Assembly: GCA_031002005.1 (NCBI GenBank)
Contig: JARYHS010009186.1
Location: 106,490,829-106,554,828 of the forward strand
DNA: 64,000 nt
From: Vandiemenella viatica
Taxonomy: Eukaryota > Arthropoda > Insecta > Orthoptera > Morabidae
Direction of reading: 5' to 3'
Shown: positions 57,291 to 64,000 of the stretch, one piece after another
Position numbering within the stretch: position 1 is the first letter of the stretch
How the letters are laid out: every line of letters begins with the position of its first letter
Position numbers and translations under genes: made by a program
The notes under the pieces: model-generated
What the model was told of the DNA's origin: nothing
Databases searched by the model: none
Seen by the model: the letters and a program-made list of their open reading frames with translations, nothing else

Positions 57291-58604
57291 CACTAACTCA
57301 CAAAAAAAAAAACAGTTATTCCTGGAGGATGATATCGTTTTATGTTTGTGATGAACTCATTTCCACAGAGAAGCTGTGTGTATCTTAAGCCTCCGCTACA
57401 AGTTCCTAGAAAGCATTAACGAGTCACATGTCAGCGTTGCCACCAACGTCGTGCTGCAACTGCAGTCCACTTTCTAATCCTTTTAAGGCAATCACTGGAC
57501 TCGCCTTCTTTAAAACGAATGCCCGGGCTCCTCGTGGTTGGAATGGAAGTATATTTCATGTTGTAAAGCTATTCCTATACCTTACTGAGATGGGACAAGC
57601 CAGTAAAGACGTGCCCGAAATGTGGTAGAAGTAGCTTTTATCTTACTAATACTACAATACTTACTGTTATACTACATCTTTTTCATACATAAAATAGAAA
57701 TCAATTGCATATCCTTTCATATGCACACTCTGTAAGTCACCAGTAATTTCGAAACCTGGTATATAATATTCTCAAAGCAAAAAACATCTTCAAGTTTTAT
57801 TTTTCTCGTCCTAGGATACTAAATTAAATGACATTCGGTCCATTTATTATATGTACTTAAATCACTGAATTCCCCCCTCCCTCCATCCATAAAATGGTAG
57901 AATTGGATTGATTTTCTCCTGCTGCATTCTTAGTCGGCCAGTAAGAAACATGAATACCAAGTTTTATCAAAATCACAGCCGCCATTCGGAAGTGATCCTG
58001 AAACAAAGATACACAAATAAACACACACATTTTATACACTCACTGACTTTTACACATACAGATAACAATATTGGTTTATTTCCTCTGCTGACTAATATCA
58101 GGAAGAATGCACGTCGTGCAAAAACAGCAGTATTTATAAGAAAAGATTGCGAACAATCTTGATATGAAAATTATTTGTATCACTTTGTAAATAGAATTAA
58201 AATTGTTGTCTTTGTCATCGTATAATTGTCAATCAATCAAATCTGCTCGAAGGGAAACAAGGGAATTATATTAAACTCTTTACAGTGTTTGATGTAGCGT
58301 TTGGCTTATCAAAATCTTTCTGAGAAACAGATCTATCTGCTGTGCCATTGTTTAAACCCGGAGATGCACAGTAGATTTCTTAACACATTGTGATGGAGTG
58401 GTAGTGGAGAGTCCACGAGCTCATCATTCAGTTTCGTATTCTGCTGATGTATGTCGACCTTGATACCGGATTCACCCGAGTGTCTTCTGCCTCCATGCTC
58501 GCTTGTATGCCTTATATTTTCTCAACGGAACGATAATCTCTTCATGTCAAGTATGCGGCAGAATTCACAAACCAGTAGTAGTGATAGTAGTAATAATAAT
58601 AATC
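57291..58604. other. Unassigned segment
   Basis: 1.3 kb with frames up to 84 codons (57908-58162), none recognised. 57850-58040 may be an old LINE 3' tail but was not matched. Short (AAT)n at 58588-58602. Confidence 0.35.
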
Positions 58605-58846
58605 ATTTTTTTTAATGGCTTTCGGCGACTAAGCCATTCAGCCAGCTCAATGTGTTTACGATCTCTCTTCATCTGAATTAGTTTCTCCAGTATGTTTTAT
58701 GATTCCTAAGTATAGACACCACAGGACGGACAGGATATTCACACAGACACACAACACTTAACATCCATGCCCGCGGCCGGATTCGAACCGGCGATCTTCG
58801 GCACGCGGAGCTAGCACGCTAGCCCCTACGTTACCGAGGCCGGCAT
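58605..58846 (-). mobile_element. tRNA-derived SINE, family 3
   Basis: Minus-strand copy. Read on the minus strand the head runs GGCCGGCCTCGGTAACGTAG, then 'gctagcgtgctagctccg' and box B in 'gccggttcgaatccggcc' (complement of about 58774-58790). The body ends in an A-run beside (AAT)n at 58605. No sequence similarity to families 1 or 2 beyond the tRNA-like boxes. It abuts the 3' end of the minus-strand LINE at 58847. Confidence 0.75.
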
Positions 58847-60110
58847 CATCATCAGATGTTTCCACTTTTGTGGGTCATCCTGCACATCCTCTTCCAAGTC
58901 TGGAGGTCTTTCCAAGGTTTTTCCTCCATCACTTTCCTCCAAACGACTGCGTTATCCTCTACATCTTTCTTCACTTGGTCTTCCCTCGTACCATTAGGGA
59001 TTGGAATGCACAACAAAGAGATTAGGTTTGGTGCTGAGCACCCTCTGCCACCCACAGTTTTGTGAATTGCAGAGTATATATGTAGATGTAGATCCATCTT
59101 GCCCGAGGTCTTCCAACTGGTCTCCTTCGCTTCCCGCTCTTCCTACATCCTCATAACATGACCCAACCACTGCAGTCTTTTCCTCCTTAACATCTCTTCT
59201 AATGCTTCCACTTGTAGTCTCTCCCTGATGTTTTCATTTCTAATTTTGTCTTTCCTCGTGACATTCTCTATCCCTTTCAGAAAACTCATCTCTGCCGCCT
59301 GCAATCTACTAATATCTCTTTTTGTTGAAGTCTCTGTTTCAGAACCATACGTCAGTATGGGCTGGTAATACACTTCATAGAACAGAATTTTGACATCTTT
59401 CCCTATGTTCCACCTCCAGATTACATCCTTTATCTGCTGATACAAATGTCTGCTCTTCCTTACACTCTGGCTTATTTCTTCCTCCATCTTTCTATTGGTA
59501 GTTACCTTGCTTCCCAGATACACAAATGATTCTACCCATTCCAATTTCTTGCCGTCGAGTAACACATCCTCGAAAGGCCAGTGTTTCATGTTATTTTCAT
59601 TATTTTGGTCTTTTCCGCACTAATCTCCAGGCCTTGTTTACCCATTGCTATCCACCATTTCCGTAATTCTCTTTCCAGATCCTGTTCTGTCTCCTCCCAT
59701 ATTATGATGTCATCAGCATATGCTATCACCTTCAGCTCTGTTGGATCTCTGTGTCCCTAGACTTCAGCTATTTTTACATCTAATACTACATTAAATAGGA
59801 TAGGTAACAACACGCTTCTTTGTTTTACTCCTCTTTCCGTGTGAAACCATTCAGATTGTTTATTGTCAATGCGCAAGAAATTCTCACACTTCTGATAGAT
59901 ATTCTTTATTAATTCCATAATCCCATAATCCATTCCTCTCTTTTTTTAAAATTAGCCATATGCTGTCCCTCAATACTTTGTCATAGACCTTTCTTATGTC
60001 AATGAAAGCTATTACTGTCTCTTTGCCAAATTTCCACCTTTTCTCTATGATTTGCCTGTGTATGAAAATAGCGTCCACTGTAGATCTTCCTTGCCTGAAC
60101 CAGTAAAACT
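58847..60110 (-). pseudogene. RTE-like LINE, reverse transcriptase and 3' end (minus)
   Basis: From about 60110 downward: FIHRQIIEKRWKFGKETVIA, FIDIRKVYDKVLRD (first polymerase Asp, usually KAYD), then VIAYADDIII with the YADD active site at 59709-59720. An open 148-codon piece follows (59143-59589): KLEWVESFVYLGSKVT, YQPILTYGSETETSTKRDIS and LQWLGHVMRM. A 3' untranslated part ends in (ATG)n-type repeats at 58847. Several stops and shifts; the endonuclease is absent. A 100-bp foreign fragment lies at 58996-59095. It differs from the 27.1/35.6 kb RTE-like family. Confidence 0.82.
58996..59095 (+). mobile_element. LINE 3'-tail fragment inserted in the minus-strand LINE
   Basis: 'gctgagcaccctctgccacc' followed by 'gtgaattgcagagtat' and a (GTAGAT)n end is the 3' terminus of another LINE family known in insects (family recalled, not searched). 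It interrupts a run of otherwise continuous minus-strand LINE sequence (EDQVKKDVEDNAVVW on one side, PRGLPTGLLRFPL-type on the other). It is in the opposite orientation to its host. Confidence 0.6.
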
Positions 60111-60306
60111 ACAATATCAAATTAATCACGAATAGCTATCTCAAAACAAAACAAAAAAATGGTAATGATAAAACTGTTTCTTTGTTCACAGTGGAAAATA
60201 AAAAATTAAATTCAGAATTTTGTCTATTAAACATTTATCAGCTTATGTGCTTGATTCATTTGATCTGTTATGTAGCTCTACAGTCGCTGATTAATATTTC
60301 ATATCC

Positions 60307-60540
60307 CGAGGGATAGGGCGTGGTGGGTTAGCGGTAATGCTCTGGCGACGCATCCGGGAGGACGCGGGTTCGAATCCCTGTTCGGCATACCTTTTTTGGT
60401 TTCCACGTATTCCCAAAATCACTCCAGGTGAATGCCGGGATGACTCCTTCAAAATTCCATGTCCGAATTCCCTCCCGTTCATGCCTCCCGTCCTTCACCC
60501 CGTCTAATAACCTTGACGTCAAGCCACAAGCAAAAAGACT
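60307..60540 (+). mobile_element. SINE family 1, full-length (plus)
   Basis: Plus-strand copy: head GGGCGTGGTGGGTTAGCGG, box B GGGTTCGAATCCC at about 60366, 'ccaaaatcactccaggtg', 'aatgccgggatgactcc', 'gtccgaattccctccc' and tail 'aaccttgacgtcaagcc', then A-rich. Confidence 0.85.
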
Positions 60541-62543
60541 CCAAAAATCCTTGTAAAAGAATAATATGCGCTAGAAGCTACTGAAAAGGACACGAGAGAA
60601 TAGAAGAAAGTGCAAGGAACTGAACAGGACTAAGAGCACGTCTGCGGAGCGAATGAGAAAGTTACGGAACCTCCGCAAAGCCTATACATTGGGTGTGGCG
60701 AGAGAGCCAGGAGTCGTGTTCACTTGTAGCACTGCAGACACGAACAGTCCCCAACATCAATCAGCTAGTCACTTTGAGGTGTTCTTGACCTGTTGACTGT
60801 TACAGTACGGGGATTTCGTCGATTGCTTGGAGATGGAATGCGAGCCGAGCTAGCCGATGGCGCTAGGATCGAACCAAATTCTGATAATACCTACTTGAAG
60901 CTGGAACTCAATAACGACCCTATCAAACAGAATTGGCTCAGTGGCAGTTGCATCAATTCAATCTTCTATAGACATATGTACACAATTTGTAAACTCCATG
61001 TGTCAAAATATCTCAAGACCTCTTTGTAACTCGCATAATTTAACCCGTAAAATTCTGTTATATTTTTAATAAATGTGTTCTGTTTATGTGAATTTTTCGT
61101 TTTCTTTTAGATTTCTACGTACTATAAACACTAAAAGGTTACTGCATAGTGTCATTAATATACCACATTTTTTTGGATTGACAGTCTTTAGAGAAGTATT
61201 TGAGTTATCGTGTTATAAGTTAGTCGGTCAGCAGTGTTTCCAGACAACTTACATAACGTTTTGATGTATCAGGAAGACACAGCTGTGTCAGAAAGTGTAA
61301 CCCGAGAGATCTGATATCGCTGGTTTTGACGCTGTTTTCTGTGTGCGCTTAGTAAGCATCTTGCGCTTGGAGGAAATCAACAAACATTCAGTACTAACGT
61401 GAAGTCCTTATCGTAAATTGTGTATAATTCCATCCATCCAATGTTTTATCTTCGGGGTATTTAAGGGTTAAAACTATGGTCATATTATCTACTTGTGCCC
61501 TTTATAACTTACAAACGTAATTATAAATTTCATAAATTCTAATCTTTGGTATGTTCCACACGATTTGCCCTCAGCTATATGCTTTACTAACAATGCGTAA
61601 TACCTTAAAATGTTGTTCACCATCAAATCTCTCGTTTTGAATGTCTCTGCCAAAAATCGCTTTCTTTTATTGATCACTAACATAAAGTGTTCTTCAATGT
61701 TTCATACTCAACGTTTGAAGTAAAGAAACACCTTAGCGCAAATTCTGACCTGGAAGTTCCACCGTATCCATAATTTTTACAACTGGCGATATAAATCTTC
61801 TCTTACGGTATATGTTCGCTTCTTGACGGATCTATACTGCTCCTTATTGTCAGTTGATGGTACTGTACAAAATACTTTACTTTTTGATTACTGTATGTTC
61901 ACTATAGGTCAAAGTTTATATATTTATTTCTTATCTAATATTATGACTAGTAATTAAGAATCAGCAATGTGGTAGTCAGATATGGTACGAGAATTAGTTT
62001 TTCCGATAACTTCTGTGTAGTTAAACGAGTTCCTAATTGTAATCTACACAAACTAAAGATTACTGTTTAACATCGAAGCGATTGAATACCACGAATGGCA
62101 AGTTGTATTAATCACTGTCTTCGTGGTTATTATTCCATATCGTTGTGGAAGTCCCTACATAGCAGTAAATATAATCTGTACTCGCCAGTTAGATTAGTTT
62201 CTTCGAATTCGAGGTGATGGAACAATTTCGTAGTTTTCGGTACCGAGAACTGGGAGGTAGTTGTGCGCACTCACTGATTCCAACACTGTCTATCATACGA
62301 TTGCTTTGAATTGAGCACTGGCTGTGGGTTAAGGGTGTAGGCACCACCGATGATTACCAGAACATTAAATCTATCAGTTCCGTTGTTACCTTCAGCGGAC
62401 GTAGGTTCCTAGTGTAGCTGCTTTGTTTCCTATTCACGTTTCAAACAATATACCACACTTAAAACACAGCAATCACAGTAGATATAAATCTACACCAGCC
62501 AACATTGCTTTCCCCCTCCCTCCCCCCTCCCCCTTATGGCTTC
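60541..62543. other. Anonymous DNA
   Basis: 2 kb without recognised features. GC-richer at 60640-60900; a 78-codon frame (60793-61029) has no known domain. Confidence 0.45.
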
Positions 62544-62570
62544 ATGCCTCGTTGACGTCGAGGTCGTTCA
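62544..62570 (-). mobile_element. Isolated SINE family 1 tail fragment
   Basis: 'gcctcgttgacgtcgaggtcg' repeats the tail of the adjacent SINE and stops after 27 bp, just before a (TTA)n and T-run. Confidence 0.6.
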
Positions 62571-62585
62571 TCTTATTATTATTAT

Positions 62586-62831
62586 TTTTTTTTTTTTTTT
62601 TGTTATGGTTTTACGCCTAATCGACGTCGAGGTCATTAGAGGGGGAAAGGACGGGGGTCGAGGAACTGGAAGGAATTCGGCCATGGCCTTTGAAGGAAGC
62701 ATCCCGGCAGTCACCTGGAGCGATTTGGGGAAACCATGAAAAACCCAAATCTGGATGTCCGGACGGGTATTCCAACCCACGTCCTCCCGAATGCGAGGCC
62801 AGAGCGTTACAGCTCATCCACCATTCTCGGT
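62586..62831 (-). mobile_element. SINE family 1, full-length
   Basis: Minus-strand copy: T17 tract, 'cgacgtcgaggtcattagag', GGAATTCGGCCATGGCC, 'ggggaaaccatgaaaaaccc', 'gggtattccaaccc' (box B mutated, TTCGAA to TTCCAA) and head end 'ccaccattctcgg'. Confidence 0.85.
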
Positions 62832-64000
62832 ACTAAACACTGGAAAGAAATTAGTCACAGTGTCTCTATGGCCTTAACTTCTTACAAATTCTATGGGTTC
62901 TACCTTGGAGATGGGCATCTCTTTTACATCACGCATAATGTCTTTGATAGTGGAAGAAGAGTGGATCTATATATAAGGTCTTAGAACTGAACCTTTATTA
63001 CAATAATACACTAATATAGAGATTCATAACTTTAGAACCAACACAACTAATACATTGTTTTCAACACGTGTGAAACAAGTGATTATGCAGTACATCCTAT
63101 GCGAAGTGGTGTTGTCGTGTCTCACGCAGCAAGAACGTGGGACCAGTGGGACCAAGGCGGTGAGGCCATCGATGTATCTTCACACCAAGGCGTAGCCACA
63201 AAAAGTACCATCGTGCTGAAAGATATATCGTTTCGCTTCTCGGACGGAGAGCTATCTTCTCCGATGATCTCATATTGTTAGTCGTCGCGTAAGCCAAATT
63301 CAGTCCATACGATACGTTACGCACGACTAGAACAGCAAATAGCTGACAAAATAGCAGCTAGTTATGTATGTATACGTTGCACCAGCCGATCCCCATTCGG
63401 TGCTGACAAGTATTAAACAAGTCACTACAGCAACAAACGATATGGGTGGTACATAAATGGTGAATATTTTCATTAATAATAACAGAAATAAAAGTGATGA
63501 TTTTTCAATTCAGCATTTAAACATGAGACTTTGGGAAACATGTGCAAAAATATCAGATATGTGTCGTGTATAAATGTTTTAATTTATACGCATTTTGATT
63601 CTGTGGTCTAAGTCTTCAGTCAAACAGAAACTATTTGCAAACTAGCACTTTATATCAGGCGTAAGATATTTACAATAATGAGCCAATAGACCAAAACTTA
63701 CGGCCTGTTAGAGATATTTCAAGCTCTATATCAATTCCACTTTTGTTGATTTGTTCAAGTATCATTACAGTTGAAGTAAATAAATCATAAGCATCGTCAA
63801 GTGGAATTAACTGTGAGTGGTTAGTAAATATTGTAAATTTTGAGCTATGCTTTACTTGTTTGTGCTTGATATTTCATTCAATCCCTGTAACAGTTCATAG
63901 TTACTCCAAAATTCAAGATGAGTCAAGTTATTAATATTTCAGTGTTCAAAACTGAAAATATCAGTTTATAGTATAACAGACTATTCAGAGAATAATTACT
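62832..64000. other. Anonymous DNA to the window end
   Basis: No recognised gene or repeat; frames of 60-82 codons only. Confidence 0.45.

Noticed and set aside
1..64000. CRISPR arrays, bacterial operons or phage genes
   Set aside because: No regular direct repeats with unique spacers and no prokaryotic gene layout; the repeat types are those of an animal genome.

Overview
This is an AT-rich eukaryotic window, almost certainly from a large insect genome. The evidence is the repeat content: non-LTR retrotransposons with insect-type reverse transcriptases, several tRNA-derived SINE families, mariner/Tc1 and hAT relics, and solo LTRs. I found no host gene that I can identify, no rRNA or free-standing tRNA gene, no CRISPR array and no operon-like gene layout. 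The repeat families look polyneopteran (orthopteroid or blattoid type), but that placement is inference.

Layout. 0-13 kb is mostly anonymous AT-rich DNA with two copies of a GTCCATAAACTACGT repeat (1.5 and 2.6 kb), SINEs at 3.8, 5.3 and 11.2 kb, and a tandem repeat pair at 4.8 kb. 13-20 kb has two solo LTRs of one family in opposite orientations (13.05-13.78 kb plus, 19.66-20.34 kb minus), a mariner-type transposase tail at 14.3 kb, SINEs and a two-unit tandem repeat. 20-27 kb has a LINE tail (21.0-22.1 kb) split by a hAT-type MITE with a perfect 8-bp target duplication, a 19-bp minisatellite at 24.9 kb, and SINE and LINE scraps. 27-32 kb is the richest coding stretch: a LINE fragment and then a 5'-truncated but otherwise long LINE (28.67-31.75 kb), broken by a homopolymer frameshift and by a 338-bp insertion with its own 6-bp duplication. 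32-34 kb is an internally deleted hAT transposon whose end was hit by a SINE. 34-42 kb holds LINE tails, two members of a second SINE family, a deleted Tc1 element with clear inverted repeats (40.06-40.96 kb) and a hAT-like MITE (41.77-42.31 kb). 46-51 kb has two internally deleted mariner-type elements in opposite orientations and GC-rich inverted-repeat elements. 52-60 kb has two minus-strand LINE relics, a foldback with 251-bp arms (55.84-56.38 kb), a third SINE family and more SINEs. The last 4 kb carry one SINE and anonymous DNA.

Functionally this is intergenic or intronic DNA made by repeated rounds of transposition. LINEs supplied reverse transcriptase. SINEs have tRNA-like heads and A/T-rich tails and use LINE machinery in trans. 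DNA elements survive mostly as deletion derivatives that keep both ends and lose the catalytic core. No copy seen here looks autonomous. Relative ages can be read from nesting: the MITE is younger than the LINE it splits at 21 kb, the SINE at 32.2 kb is younger than its hAT host, and the 338-bp insert is younger than the 28.7 kb LINE.
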